Below are positions 1-8,295 of a DNA stretch of 64,000 nucleotides, piece after piece. Each line of letters begins with the position of its first letter. Within the stretch, counting starts at the first letter, position 1. The stretch is taken from the NCBI GenBank assembly GCA_040757055.1, contig JBFLXY010000004.1, forward strand, positions 124,001 through 188,000, given 5' to 3'. The DNA comes from JAJZRJ01 sp040757055. Lineage in GTDB: Bacteria; Desulfobacterota; Desulfobulbia; Desulfobulbales; Desulfurivibrionaceae. Made by a program: the position numbers and the translations under genes. The notes beneath the pieces were generated by a model, which saw only the letters and a list, made by a program, of their open reading frames with translations, was not told where the DNA came from and did not search any database.

Positions 1-1128
1 CAGGGCTGCACCCTGGCCGTGGCCCACAACGGCAACCTGGTCAACATCCGCACCCTGCGCGACGAACTGGAGAAAAAAGGCTCCATCTTCCAATCCACCA
101 TGGACAGCGAGGTGGTGGTGCACCTGCTGGCCCGCTGCGCCGACATGGGGCTGGAAGAGGCGGTGCTCGACACCTTCCGCCAGATCAGGGGCGCCTACTC
201 CATCCTGCTGCTGGCCACCGACAAGCTCATCGCCGTGCGCGACCCCAACGGCTTCCGCCCGCTCTGCCTCGGCAAATTGAACAACGGCGGCTACATTGTC
301 GCTTCCGAGACCTGTGCCCTCGACCTGGTCGAAGCCCAGTACCTGCGCGACGTGGAACCCGGCGAGGTGCTCATCATCGACCAGCACGGCATCAAGTCGT
401 TGCACCTGGAATCCAAGCAGCCCAAGAGCTACTGCATCTTCGAGCATGTCTACTTCGCCCGGCCGGACAGCGACATCTTCGGCATCAACGTCTACCAGAG
501 CCGCAAGCGCATGGGCGAGATCCTGGCCCGCGAATGCCAAATCGACGCGGACTTCATCATGCCCTTCCCCGACTCGGGCAACTACGCGGCCATCGGTTAC
601 TCGCAGGCATCGGGCATCCCGCTGGAAATGGGCGTGATCCGCAACCACTACGTGGGCCGCACCTTTATCCAGCCGACCCAGTCCATGCGCGATTTTTCGG
701 TGCGGATCAAGCTCAACCCCATCCGCAGCTTCCTGCAGGGCAAGCGGGTGATCATCATGGAGGATTCGATCATCCGCGGCACCACCGCCCGCAGCCGTGT
801 CCGCTCCCTGCGCGCTGCCGGCATCAAGGAGGTGCACATGGTGATCAGTTGCCCGCCCACCAGGTTCCCCTGCTACTACGGCATCGACTTCCCCACCGGC
901 GGCGAACTCATCGCCAACACCAAGTCGGTGGAGGAGATCCGCGACTACCTCGACCTCGACACCCTCTACTACCTGAGCCTGGACGGCCTGGTGGAGGCCA
1001 CCGGGTATCCTGCCGACCACTTCTGCAAGGCGTGTTTCGACGGCAACTATCCGGTGGCGCCGGACAAGGAGTTCCACAAGCTGGCACTCGGCTGCAGCGC
1101 CTCCACTGCCGGCACCTGCAGCAAATGA
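1..1128 (+). CDS. purF: Amidophosphoribosyltransferase, 5'-truncated by window start
   Basis: Catalyses the first step of purine synthesis, PRPP plus glutamine to phosphoribosylamine, in the cytosol. The frame is open from base 1, so about 95-100 N-terminal residues including the catalytic Cys lie outside the window; about 375 residues remain. The N-terminal glutaminase part is followed by a phosphoribosyltransferase domain with the PRPP loop VIIMEDSIIRGTTARS. Four cysteines (in SYCIFE, FPCYYG and FCKACF) match the 4Fe-4S ligands of Bacillus-type PurF, so an oxygen-labile cluster enzyme is expected; cluster presence is inferred from family knowledge. The stop lies 3 bp before the kdsD start, suggesting cotranscription. 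Confidence 0.96.
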   Translation, partial: QGCTLAVAHNGNLVNIRTLRDELEKKGSIFQSTMDSEVVVHLLARCADMGLEEAVLDTFRQIRGAYSILLLATDKLIAVRDPNGFRPLCLGKLNNGGYIVASETCALDLVEAQYLRDVEPGEVLIIDQHGIKSLHLESKQPKSYCIFEHVYFARPDSDIFGINVYQSRKRMGEILARECQIDADFIMPFPDSGNYAAIGYSQASGIPLEMGVIRNHYVGRTFIQPTQSMRDFSVRIKLNPIRSFLQGKRVIIMEDSIIRGTTARSRVRSLRAAGIKEVHMVISCPPTRFPCYYGIDFPTGGELIANTKSVEEIRDYLDLDTLYYLSLDGLVEATGYPADHFCKACFDGNYPVAPDKEFHKLALGCSASTAGTCSK

Positions 1129-1131
1129 TCT

Positions 1132-2103
1132 ATGGATAGAAAACAGGCCAAAGAAGTTCTCCGCATCGAAGCTGAGGGAATCACCGCGGTCATCGACCAG
1201 ATCGACGCCGAGTTCGACAAGGCAGTGGAGATGATCATGGCCTGCCCGGCCCGGGTCATCATCACCGGCATCGGCAAATCGGGCATCGTCGGCCAGAAGA
1301 TCGCCGCCACCCTGAACAGCACCGGCACCCCGGCCCTCTTCCTCCACCCGGTGGAGGCCATGCACGGCGATCTCGGCATCGTCGACCCGCGCGACGTCAT
1401 CATCGCCATCTCCTACAGCGGCGAAACCACCGAACTCAACCTGCTCCTCCCCGCCCTCAAGAAACGGGGGGCGAAGATCATTGCCATCACCGGCCGCCGG
1501 GGCTCGACCCTGGCCGAAGGGGCCGACGCGGTGCTGACCGTCACCGTGCCCCGCGAGGCGTGCCCGCTGGGACTGGCTCCCACCGCCAGCACCACCGCCA
1601 CCCTGGCCATGGGCGACGCCCTGGCCGTGGTGCTGCTCAATCGCAAGGAATTCAACGAGCGCGATTTTCGACGCAACCATCCCGGCGGCAGCCTGGGCGA
1701 ACGCCTCAAGGTGCGGGTAGCCGAGGTAATGCTCACCGGCGAGGCGGTACCCAAAGTGGCCTCCACCGCCGGCCTCATCGAGGCAATCCGGGAACTCAAC
1801 AGCAAAAACCTCGGCGCGGTGCTGGTGATGAACGGCGACGACCAGATACGCGGCATCCTTACCGACGGCGACCTGCGGCGGCTGCTGAGCAAAGGCGCCA
1901 GCCTCGAAGCCATGAGCCTTGACGAGACGATGACCGCCAACCCCAAATGCATCGAGCCCGATCTCCTGGCCGCCGATGCCCTGAGCATCATGCAGCGCCA
2001 CGAGATCACGGTGCTGCCGGTGACCGACGCCCAGGGCCGGCTGGCCGGCATCCTCCATCTGCAGGATCTGCTCGGCAAGGGCGAATTCCGTTTTCTCGTC
2101 TGA
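1132..2103 (+). CDS. kdsD: D-arabinose 5-phosphate isomerase (KdsD/KpsF family)
   Basis: Interconverts ribulose 5-phosphate and arabinose 5-phosphate for KDO synthesis, a lipopolysaccharide or capsule precursor. The 323-residue length is normal for the family. An N-terminal SIS domain carries GIGKSGIVGQK and SYSGETTE sugar-phosphate binding segments; two CBS domains follow (about residues 205-323), with the second ending in GILHLQDLLGKGE. The ATG is 3 bp after the purF stop; no clear better start is seen. The pairing with purF is unusual functionally and may only reflect a shared transcript. Gene name is by family; KpsF (capsule) versus KdsD (core LPS) cannot be separated here. Confidence 0.93.
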   Translation: MDRKQAKEVLRIEAEGITAVIDQIDAEFDKAVEMIMACPARVIITGIGKSGIVGQKIAATLNSTGTPALFLHPVEAMHGDLGIVDPRDVIIAISYSGETTELNLLLPALKKRGAKIIAITGRRGSTLAEGADAVLTVTVPREACPLGLAPTASTTATLAMGDALAVVLLNRKEFNERDFRRNHPGGSLGERLKVRVAEVMLTGEAVPKVASTAGLIEAIRELNSKNLGAVLVMNGDDQIRGILTDGDLRRLLSKGASLEAMSLDETMTANPKCIEPDLLAADALSIMQRHEITVLPVTDAQGRLAGILHLQDLLGKGEFRFLV

Positions 2104-2177
2104 ACGCTGTATCTTTTTGCGGCCCCCCGCCCGCTTTCCCCTGTGCCACGAGAAATTCCGGCTATTTAATCAGTTGG

Positions 2178-2206
2178 TTGACAAATCATCGCCTTTTGGG
2201 TAGCAT
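2178..2206 (+). promoter_or_regulatory. Sigma-70-type promoter for the hdrC-mvhD-metV operon
   Basis: TTGACA (perfect -35) at 2178-2183, 17-bp spacer, TAGCAT (4 of 6) at 2201-2206. It lies in the 261-bp space between kdsD and the HdrC-like gene, leaving a leader of about 150 nt. The remainder of that gap shows no other structure. Confidence 0.6.
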
Positions 2207-2364
2207 TCAACGCTCTTGCGACCAGGCCCCCTCTGCATCCCCCTCTCCGGCTATGGGCGGGTCGCCCCTGCGGTTGCCGCGCCCTGATGCGGCGTTTTGC
2301 GACGAAACATATCCTGCGCGGCGAGAGCCCGCAGGCAAGACCGTCATTTTGAAGGGGCTTTTGT

Positions 2365-2931
2365 ATGGCGATTACCAGCAAAGAGATCAACCCGGCCTTC
2401 AGCGGCGAGGTCACCGCGCAACCCGGCGGCGAGTACCTGAACCGCTGTTACTCCTGCGGGGCATGCAGCGGCGCCTGCCCGGTGAGCCAGGCCATTCCGG
2501 ACTTTGACCCGCGCCGGCTCATCCACATGATCCGCATGGGCCTCAAGGAGAAACTGCTCGCCTCGGAACTGCTCTGGTTCTGTTCCAAGTGCCGCAGTTG
2601 CGTCTTTGTCTGCCCGCAGGATGTCCGCTTCGCCGACATCGTGGGTGCCCTGCGGGCCTTGGCCATGGAGCAGGGCTACGTCACCGTGCAGGACCTGCTC
2701 GACAAAGGCAAGGCCGCATGGGTGGAGCGCGACCTCTGTGTTTCCTGCCTCACCTGCGTGCGGGTCTGCCCGTGGCAGATCCCGCAGATCGACGCCGACG
2801 GCAAGGCGGCCATCGACCCGAAGCAGTGCCGCGCCTGCGGCATCTGCCCGGCGGAGTGCCCGGCCCAGGCGATCCGGCTCAACCAATCCGAAGACGAGCG
2901 GCTGCTGGCCGCCTGCACCGTTGGCAAGTGA
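2365..2931 (+). CDS. HdrC-like four-cluster ferredoxin protein
   Basis: A 188-residue cytosolic iron-sulfur protein. Four CxxCxxCxxxCP motifs are visible: CYSCGACSGACP (about residue 28), CSKCRSCVFVCP (about 73), CVSCLTCVRVCP (about 124) and CRACGICPAECP (about 153). The N-terminal half resembles heterodisulfide reductase subunit C; the C-terminal half is a bacterial two-cluster ferredoxin. Heads an operon with MvhD-like and MetV-like genes (10-bp gap, then 4-bp overlap), so it probably carries electrons to or from a methylene-tetrahydrofolate reductase complex. HdrA, HdrB and MetF are not next to it. Electron partner and direction are unknown. Confidence 0.85.
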   Translation: MAITSKEINPAFSGEVTAQPGGEYLNRCYSCGACSGACPVSQAIPDFDPRRLIHMIRMGLKEKLLASELLWFCSKCRSCVFVCPQDVRFADIVGALRALAMEQGYVTVQDLLDKGKAAWVERDLCVSCLTCVRVCPWQIPQIDADGKAAIDPKQCRACGICPAECPAQAIRLNQSEDERLLAACTVGK

Positions 2932-2941
2932 GGTGAAAGCG

Positions 2942-3364
2942 ATGGCATTCGTTCCCAATATCCAGGCATTCTGCTGCCACTACACCGCCCAGCAGTCCTG
3001 CGCCGAAAACCAGGGCGGCCTGATCGCCGACGGCTTTCCGGCCAACATCACCATCAACCGGCTCGCCTGCGGCGGCAAGCTCGAAGTGACCATGCTGCTC
3101 AAGGCCTTTGAAAACGGGGCAGACGGCGTCTACATGGTGGGCTGCCCGGCCGACAAGTGCCACAACCTCATGGGCAGCCAGCGGGCCGCCAAACGGGTTG
3201 CGGCCGCACGACAGGCCCTGGCCGAACTGGGCGTGGAGTCGGAGCGGGTCGCCATGTTCCATCTGGAGCGCGGGCTGCATCCGGAATTCGTCGAGGCTGG
3301 CCAGCAGATGCACGAAACCGTAACCGCCCTGGGCCCCAGCCCGTTTAAGGGAGGAGCACAATGA
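2942..3364 (+). CDS. MvhD/FrhD-like iron-sulfur subunit
   Basis: A 140-residue protein of the hydrogenase delta-subunit (MvhD) family, which links Hdr-type modules to electron donors. Conserved cysteines occur in AFCCHYTAQQSC, RLACGGK and VGCPADKCH, consistent with one FeS cluster. The start ATG has AGGTG-type spacing (GAGGTGAAAGCG) and comes 10 bp after the HdrC-like stop; the stop overlaps the metV start (ATGA). A longer upstream open frame in the same phase is a shadow of the preceding gene. Role in a methylene-THF reductase or Hdr complex is inferred from context. Confidence 0.87.
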   Translation: MAFVPNIQAFCCHYTAQQSCAENQGGLIADGFPANITINRLACGGKLEVTMLLKAFENGADGVYMVGCPADKCHNLMGSQRAAKRVAAARQALAELGVESERVAMFHLERGLHPEFVEAGQQMHETVTALGPSPFKGGAQ

Positions 3365-4029
3365 TCATTGCCGAACGCAAACCACTGAACGAAATCATCG
3401 ATATGGTGACGGATGCCAGGCGCATCCTGGTCCTGGGCTGCCGCGGCTGCGTCACCGTCTGTTCCGCCGGCGGCGAACGCGAGGTGGAGATCCTCGCCTC
3501 CCTCATCCGCCTCGGCAAGATGAAGGCCGGCCAGCAATGCGAGGTCATCGAGGCGACCCTGGTGCGCCAGTGCGACAAGGAGTACGTCGATTCCATCGAC
3601 CAGTGGGACGGCCAGTACGATGCCATCGTCTCCATGGCCTGCGGCGTGGGGGTGAACTTCATTGCCAACCTGCGGCCCTGCGACAAGGTCTACCCGGCGG
3701 TGAACACCACCGCCTTCGGCGGTTCCGCCGAGCAGGGCGTATGGAGCGAACAGTGCGCCGGCTGCGGCAACTGCGTGCTGCACCTCACCGGCGGCCTCTG
3801 CCCGGTGGCCCGCTGCGCCAAGAGCCTGATGAACGGCCCGTGCGGCGGCTCGGTGAACGGCCGCTGCGAGATCCACAAGGACGTGCCCTGCATCTGGCAG
3901 TCGATCTACGACCGCCTGGAGCGGACCGGCAAGGGGGCGGACATGAACCGCATCGCCCCGATCCGCGACTGGAGCACCGCAGGCCACGGCGGCCCGCGCA
4001 AGACGGTGCGCACCGACCTGACCGTCTAA
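3361..4029 (+). CDS. metV: MetV-like methylenetetrahydrofolate reductase C-terminal domain protein
   Basis: A 222-residue cysteine-rich protein of the MetV family, a partner of MetF in Wood-Ljungdahl organisms. Motifs seen: GCRGCVTVC near residue 28, SMACGVG, QCAGCGNC and LCPVARCAKSLMNGPCGG toward the C-terminus. It starts in an ATGA overlap with the MvhD-like gene and is last in the operon, followed by a strong hairpin terminator. No metF is adjacent. In acetogens MetV forms a complex with MetF and sometimes HdrABC-MvhD; here only the HdrC-MvhD-MetV part is clustered. Product assignment is firm at family level; in vivo partners are inferred. Confidence 0.86.
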   Translation: MIIAERKPLNEIIDMVTDARRILVLGCRGCVTVCSAGGEREVEILASLIRLGKMKAGQQCEVIEATLVRQCDKEYVDSIDQWDGQYDAIVSMACGVGVNFIANLRPCDKVYPAVNTTAFGGSAEQGVWSEQCAGCGNCVLHLTGGLCPVARCAKSLMNGPCGGSVNGRCEIHKDVPCIWQSIYDRLERTGKGADMNRIAPIRDWSTAGHGGPRKTVRTDLTV

Positions 4030-4055
4030 CGCACGCCGGACATCGCTTCTGCCAG

Positions 4056-4088
4056 GGGAGGGCGCCAGAAGGCGCTCTCCCTTTTTTT
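4056..4088 (+). terminator. Rho-independent terminator after metV
   Basis: An 11-bp stem (4056-4066 with 4071-4081, one G-U pair), AGAA loop, then seven T at 4082-4088. The T-tract touches the stop codon of convergent bioD. It works only for rightward transcription; no T-run exists on the other side. Confidence 0.9.
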
Positions 4089-4776
4089 ATGGCTGGAGTC
4101 GGGAGAGGATCGCCCCACCGATGGAAACGAAGTACTGAGGAAGACGAGAGGACTCCTCACACCACGGAAGCCGGCCAAAGACCGCAACCCCTCCCATTGC
4201 GGCAAGGGTCTTAAGGTTGTCGGCCACGATGGTCTCTTCCTCATTGGGGACGGAGTCGGTGAAGACCACGCCGAGGATGGGGATCTCCCGTCGGCGCAGG
4301 GCCTCGATGGTGAGCAGGGTGTGGTTGATGGTCCCAAGGCCGCTCCGCGCCACGATCAGGGTCGGCAGCCGCAAGCGGGCCAGAAGATCGACAAGAAGCA
4401 GTTCGCGATCAAGCGGCACCAGCGCGCCGCCGACCCCTTCCACCACCAAGAAATCGCAGGACGCCTGGGCCACAGAAAGCGCCTCGGTGATCCGCGCCGC
4501 TTCCACCACCCGGCCTTCCATTTCCGCAGCCAGATGGGGCGAGGCGGGAAAGACGAACCGGTACGGCACCTGCTGCCGGGGATCAGCCGGGGGAAGCCGG
4601 CCACCGACCACCTCGGCCACGCGCTCCAGGTCCGGCGAGATGACGCCGCCGGTGCTCACCCACTTCTGATACCCAACATCTATCCCCTGCTCCCTCAGAA
4701 AGCGGCAGAGCAGTCCGCAGACCAGGGTCTTGCCCACGCCGGTATCGGTGGCGGTCACGAAGAGGGTTTGTTTCAT
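4087..4776 (-). CDS. bioD: Dethiobiotin synthetase
   Basis: ATP-dependent carboxylation of diaminopelargonate to dethiobiotin. The 229-residue protein begins with a P-loop, TATDTGVGKT at about residues 7-16, and contains VVEGVGGALVPL, typical of BioD. The start was chosen at 4776 because the ATG overlaps the TGA of the upstream bioH-bioC gene (ATGA); an open frame extending to 4839 would overlap it by 67 bp. Translational coupling with the methyltransferase is likely. Converges on the metV terminator. Confidence 0.93.
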   Translation of the reverse strand: MKQTLFVTATDTGVGKTLVCGLLCRFLREQGIDVGYQKWVSTGGVISPDLERVAEVVGGRLPPADPRQQVPYRFVFPASPHLAAEMEGRVVEAARITEALSVAQASCDFLVVEGVGGALVPLDRELLLVDLLARLRLPTLIVARSGLGTINHTLLTIEALRRREIPILGVVFTDSVPNEEETIVADNLKTLAAMGGVAVFGRLPWCEESSRLPQYFVSIGGAILSRLQP

Positions 4777-6215
4777 CGGCATTGCACCAGAAAGATTTGA
4801 AAGGTGAGAGGGAAGCCGCCGTACCGGGAGAGAAACCACTGCTCCAGCGCCGCCAGGCGTTGCCTGCCCAGAAAAAGGCCGCCGGCATGGGAGCCGCCGG
4901 TGCCGGTCTTCTTGAAGTGCTGGAGCAGGTCGGCAAGGGTCTGGTACTGGCGGGTCAGCCGGAGTTCGCGTACCTCAACCCGACCAAAGACCCGGCTGGC
5001 CATGGCGGCCAGCTCCTCCCGGCCGAGAAAACGGCTGGCCGGGACATGGACAGCGCCGCCGAAGACCTGGCGCAAACCTTCCTCCAGTTCGTGCAGGGTC
5101 TCACGGCCGAAGACCGAGCCCCAGAAGAAACCGCCGGGCGCCAGCAGGGCGCGAATCCCCAGGAGGGCGCGCTCCGGCTCCTCGAACCACTGCAGGGTGG
5201 CGTTGGCGGTGATGCAGTCAAAACGCCCGTGGCCGGCGGTGAGAAAAGACTCCGCATCGGCGCAGAGAAAAGCAACCCCTCCTGCGTCGCCCACTTTCTG
5301 CCGCGCCTGCTCCAGCATGGCGGGGGAAAAATCGAGGGCGACGATGCGGGCCGCCTCGAACTTGCGGACCAGTTGCGCCGTGTAGGTTCCGGTGCCGCAG
5401 CCGAGTTCGAGAATGGAGCCAGGCGCGGCACTGGCGACCAGGCCATCGGCCAGGGTGGAGGCCAGTTCGGCCTGCACGTCGGCATGCTGGTCGTAGGTGG
5501 CGGCCGCCCTGGAGAAGCGCTGCCGGATGGCGCGCTTGCGCCGGGCACCGGGACGGGCCTCATCCTCCAGAAAGAGCGGGTGGCCTCCGTGGTCGAGGGT
5601 CACCTGCTGGGCGCCGGCAAGGGTTGCCCGTTCAAGAGGGGGGGCGATGAGATCACGCCGGCCGTGGCAGCAGATGGTCTCGCAGGGAATCCTCTCCGGC
5701 GGCACAAAACCGGCAAGATACCGCAACCCCTCCAGCAGCACCGCCGGGTCGGCCTGGCGCAGATAAGAGGGCTGCAGTTCCGCCGCGAACCGCTGGTATG
5801 CCGCCTTGTAGCCCAGGAAACACTTGCGGTAGAAGGAGGCCAGAAATGCTTGAGGTGCCGCCACCAGTTCCCTCTCCAGGGCCGCGATCTCCGCGGCCGG
5901 CCATCGCCGCCGCACCCCATGCAGGGTGAGGGAGGCCACCTGTTCCGGATAACGCCGGGCAAACTCCAGGGCGCAATAGCCGCCCAGGGACCAACCCACC
6001 AGATCGATGGCCTCGATCTTCTCGTGCCCCAGCCACTGGTGGAGCTGGTCGGCAAAGGCCACGGGCGAAACGAAGCCCAGCGGCGCCAGCCAGCGCAGCT
6101 CTGGGGCCAGCGCCAGCACTCGGCCGTCGAATCCCCAGCCGGGGATGAAAAAGACCGGTCGCGCCGGCAACGCTCCCGGGGGGTGATAGATCCGCAACAC
6201 ATGACCCTGCGCCAT
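4773..6215 (-). CDS. Fused BioH-like hydrolase and BioC methyltransferase
   Basis: A 480-residue protein joining two biotin enzymes. Residues 1-220 form an alpha/beta hydrolase with nucleophile elbow GWSLGG (about 73-78), Asp in GRRDLIAPP and His in LDHGGHP, the expected pimeloyl-ACP methyl ester esterase triad. Residues 225-480 are a SAM methyltransferase with RFSRAAATYDQHA, motif I ILELGCGTGTY and DFSPAMLEQA, as in malonyl-ACP O-methyltransferase BioC. One protein would both add and remove the methyl group guarding pimelate synthesis. BioC fusions with esterases are known in some bacteria. Overlaps bioD by 4 bp. Confidence 0.9.
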   Translation of the reverse strand: MAQGHVLRIYHPPGALPARPVFFIPGWGFDGRVLALAPELRWLAPLGFVSPVAFADQLHQWLGHEKIEAIDLVGWSLGGYCALEFARRYPEQVASLTLHGVRRRWPAAEIAALERELVAAPQAFLASFYRKCFLGYKAAYQRFAAELQPSYLRQADPAVLLEGLRYLAGFVPPERIPCETICCHGRRDLIAPPLERATLAGAQQVTLDHGGHPLFLEDEARPGARRKRAIRQRFSRAAATYDQHADVQAELASTLADGLVASAAPGSILELGCGTGTYTAQLVRKFEAARIVALDFSPAMLEQARQKVGDAGGVAFLCADAESFLTAGHGRFDCITANATLQWFEEPERALLGIRALLAPGGFFWGSVFGRETLHELEEGLRQVFGGAVHVPASRFLGREELAAMASRVFGRVEVRELRLTRQYQTLADLLQHFKKTGTGGSHAGGLFLGRQRLAALEQWFLSRYGGFPLTFQIFLVQCR

Positions 6216-6276
6216 TCTTCCTTATCCGACCTCCCGCACCCACGCTACCGGCCGCAGCCCGCTGTTGCCAATCATG

Positions 6277-6304
6277 TTGACAGAGACAAAGGTGGCATTG
6301 TAAA
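6277..6304 (+). promoter_or_regulatory. Candidate promoter for the foldase operon
   Basis: TTGACA at 6277-6282, 16-bp spacer, TGTAAA (4 of 6) at 6299-6304, within the 156-bp divergent space between bioH-bioC and the SurA-like gene. The -35 is perfect, the -10 modest. Confidence 0.4.
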
Positions 6305-6371
6305 CCAAATGAAAAAGAATGCGCCAGCCTAATCGCCACCGCGCGCTGGCCGCGCCCGCCAGGGAGGGTCC

Positions 6372-7139
6372 ATGCGATATCTCTACGCCATCGCCGTCTT
6401 CGTGCTGCTCGTCTCCGCCTCCTTCCTCGCCTACCGCTTCTATCCGGCCGCCACCGCCACCAAGGACATCGCCATCCAGATCAACGACCGCATCATCACC
6501 CGGGAAGAATTCAACCAGAAACTCCGAAACCTCGGCGGAGTCAGCGACCCCTTCACCCCCCAGCCGGGGGAGGACTTCATCCAGGCACTCATCACCAAGG
6601 AACTGCTCATCCAGGAGGCCAAGCGCCTCGGGCTCGACCGGGAGGAGCCCTTCCGCCAGTCGGTGCAGAACTTCTACGAACAGTCGCTGATCAAACTGCT
6701 GATGGAACGTCGCTACGCCACCCTGCCGGCAGCGGCCACCGAGGCGGAGCTGGCGCGCTTCCGGCAGCTGGCCGGGCGCAAGCTCCATCTCGCCATTGCC
6801 GACTATCCTTCGCGCAAGGCCGCCACGGGCCAACATCCGGCGCAGGAACGAATCACCGTCATCCCCTTCGAAGACCTGGCCGGCGAACTGAAGGCCGCCC
6901 TGCTCGCGGTGGAGGTCGGCACGGCCACCACGCCCCTGATGGCGGGCGACCACTATCAGACCTACCGCATCGCCAGCCTGGAGGAGGACCCGTCCCTGGG
7001 CAGTCCACCGCTCCCGCCCGCGGAAGCCAAGGATCTCATCCACCAGTACAAACGCGAAAAGGCCATGAGCGACTGGCTTGCCGGCCTGCGCGAAGGGGCC
7101 GCCATCGCCATCCACGTCATGCCGGAGGCAGAACCATGA
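6372..7139 (+). CDS. SurA/PpiC-like exported foldase domain protein
   Basis: A 255-residue protein with an N-terminal membrane anchor or signal (about residues 4-22) and a SurA-N-like chaperone region (INDRIITREEFNQKLRNL, then ITKELLIQEAKRLGL). A canonical parvulin rotamase domain is not evident, so chaperone activity rather than prolyl isomerase is the likely role; it resembles EpsD-type proteins of exopolysaccharide systems. GGAGGG precedes the ATG at good spacing. The stop overlaps the next start (ATGA). First of three cotranscribed envelope genes. Exact function unknown. Confidence 0.72.
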   Translation: MRYLYAIAVFVLLVSASFLAYRFYPAATATKDIAIQINDRIITREEFNQKLRNLGGVSDPFTPQPGEDFIQALITKELLIQEAKRLGLDREEPFRQSVQNFYEQSLIKLLMERRYATLPAAATEAELARFRQLAGRKLHLAIADYPSRKAATGQHPAQERITVIPFEDLAGELKAALLAVEVGTATTPLMAGDHYQTYRIASLEEDPSLGSPPLPPAEAKDLIHQYKREKAMSDWLAGLREGAAIAIHVMPEAEP

Positions 7140-7738
7140 GCAAGCCCTACAAGCGGCGCAATTACTTCATCAACAAGGAACTCCAGGGCCGGCAGGTGCT
7201 GGTCTACTTTTCCATGGTGGTGCTCGGCAGCATGGTTTTTTCACTGCTCTTCGGCCTCATCACCACCAACACCATGAGCATCTCCTACGACAACTACACC
7301 CTGCAGATCGGCACCACCCCCAAGGTGCTCTTCCACAAGTTCTTCACCGCGGAATGGCTCTTCATCCTGGTGGGCGGGATGGCGGTGGCGGTCATCGCCA
7401 TCTTCCTCTCCCACCGGGTGGCCGGGCCGCTTTACAAGCTGGAGCATTCGGTGGAGGACATGATCCACGGCAACTTTGCCGCCCCCATCTTCCTGCGCCG
7501 CAAGGATGAAGGCCAGGCGCTGGCGGAAAAACTCAACCGGCTCAACGCCATGCTCTCTGCCAGGATCCACGAAATGCGGCACCTCAACCGGCGGATGGAA
7601 CAGCACCTCCACGAGTTGCAGGCCGGCATTGCCACGGCCGGCGACTGCGACAAGGCCCGCATCGTGCTCCAGGAAATGACCAGCGTCAACGGCCAGTCCC
7701 GGGAGCTGCTCGACGATTTCATCATCCGCGAAGAGTAG
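7136..7738 (+). CDS. Two-helix membrane protein with HAMP domain, no output domain
   Basis: A 200-residue protein with two membrane segments (about residues 22-43 and 74-95), a short periplasmic loop between them, and a HAMP-like linker starting near SHRVAGPLYKLEHSVEDM. Coiled-coil-like sequence follows, but no kinase, cyclase or methyl-accepting domain is present. Similar short proteins are often annotated as methyl-accepting chemotaxis fragments. It may pass an envelope signal to a separate partner or simply act as a scaffold. Overlaps the foldase gene by 4 bp and is 8 bp from the next gene. Confidence 0.75.
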   Translation: MSKPYKRRNYFINKELQGRQVLVYFSMVVLGSMVFSLLFGLITTNTMSISYDNYTLQIGTTPKVLFHKFFTAEWLFILVGGMAVAVIAIFLSHRVAGPLYKLEHSVEDMIHGNFAAPIFLRRKDEGQALAEKLNRLNAMLSARIHEMRHLNRRMEQHLHELQAGIATAGDCDKARIVLQEMTSVNGQSRELLDDFIIREE

Positions 7739-7746
7739 CCTGCTCC

Positions 7747-8295
7747 ATGTTCTGCCGGTTTGGGATAGGCCTCGGCTGCCTGCTGGCGGCGTTCCTCCTT
7801 TTCGCGGCGCCGGCGACGGCTGACGAACTGGAAACTCGCTACGCCCGGGTGGTTTATGCCGACGAAGGCCTGCTCCGCGCCCTCAACGAGGAGGTGGTGC
7901 CGAGCGGCGGCCTCTTCTCCCTCGGCCGGCGGCCCCAGCAGGTGACAATCCAGGACGAACTGCGCAACAAGCTCAACACCGTCGTTGAAAAGGTCATGGC
8001 GGTGCTGGAGATGCGGCCCAAAAACCTCCGCTTCACCCTGGTGCTGCTGCCCGATGCCAGGGAGGTCCAGCGGGTCTTCCGGGAGAACTACGGCAAGGAG
8101 GTCGATTACATCGCCTTCTACTCACCGAAGCAGAAAACCATGTACCTTTCGGTGCGGGATGCGGAATTGCGGGTGATGGCCCACGAGATCGGCCACGTGG
8201 TGGTGGATCACTACTTCGACGTGCCGCCGCCCGCAAAGATCCACGAACTCCTGGCCCAGTTCGCCGAAACCCACGTCACCGACCTGCGTCCCTGA
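7747..8295 (+). CDS. Exported zincin-like putative metalloprotease
   Basis: A 182-residue protein with a signal peptide (residues 1-25, ending PATADE). The motif MAHEIGHVVVDHYF near residue 142 has the HExxH zinc-binding core; a downstream Glu (HELLAQFAETH) could be the third ligand, as in gluzincin-like families. No further domain is recognised. It is the third gene of the foldase/HAMP operon and its last 20 bp overlap the convergent polysaccharide polymerase gene. Protease activity is inferred from the motif only. Confidence 0.7.
   Translation: MFCRFGIGLGCLLAAFLLFAAPATADELETRYARVVYADEGLLRALNEEVVPSGGLFSLGRRPQQVTIQDELRNKLNTVVEKVMAVLEMRPKNLRFTLVLLPDAREVQRVFRENYGKEVDYIAFYSPKQKTMYLSVRDAELRVMAHEIGHVVVDHYFDVPPPAKIHELLAQFAETHVTDLRP

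Noticed and set aside
4782..6332. 516-codon plus-strand frame over the biotin genes
   Set aside because: Antisense to a clear BioH-BioC fusion.
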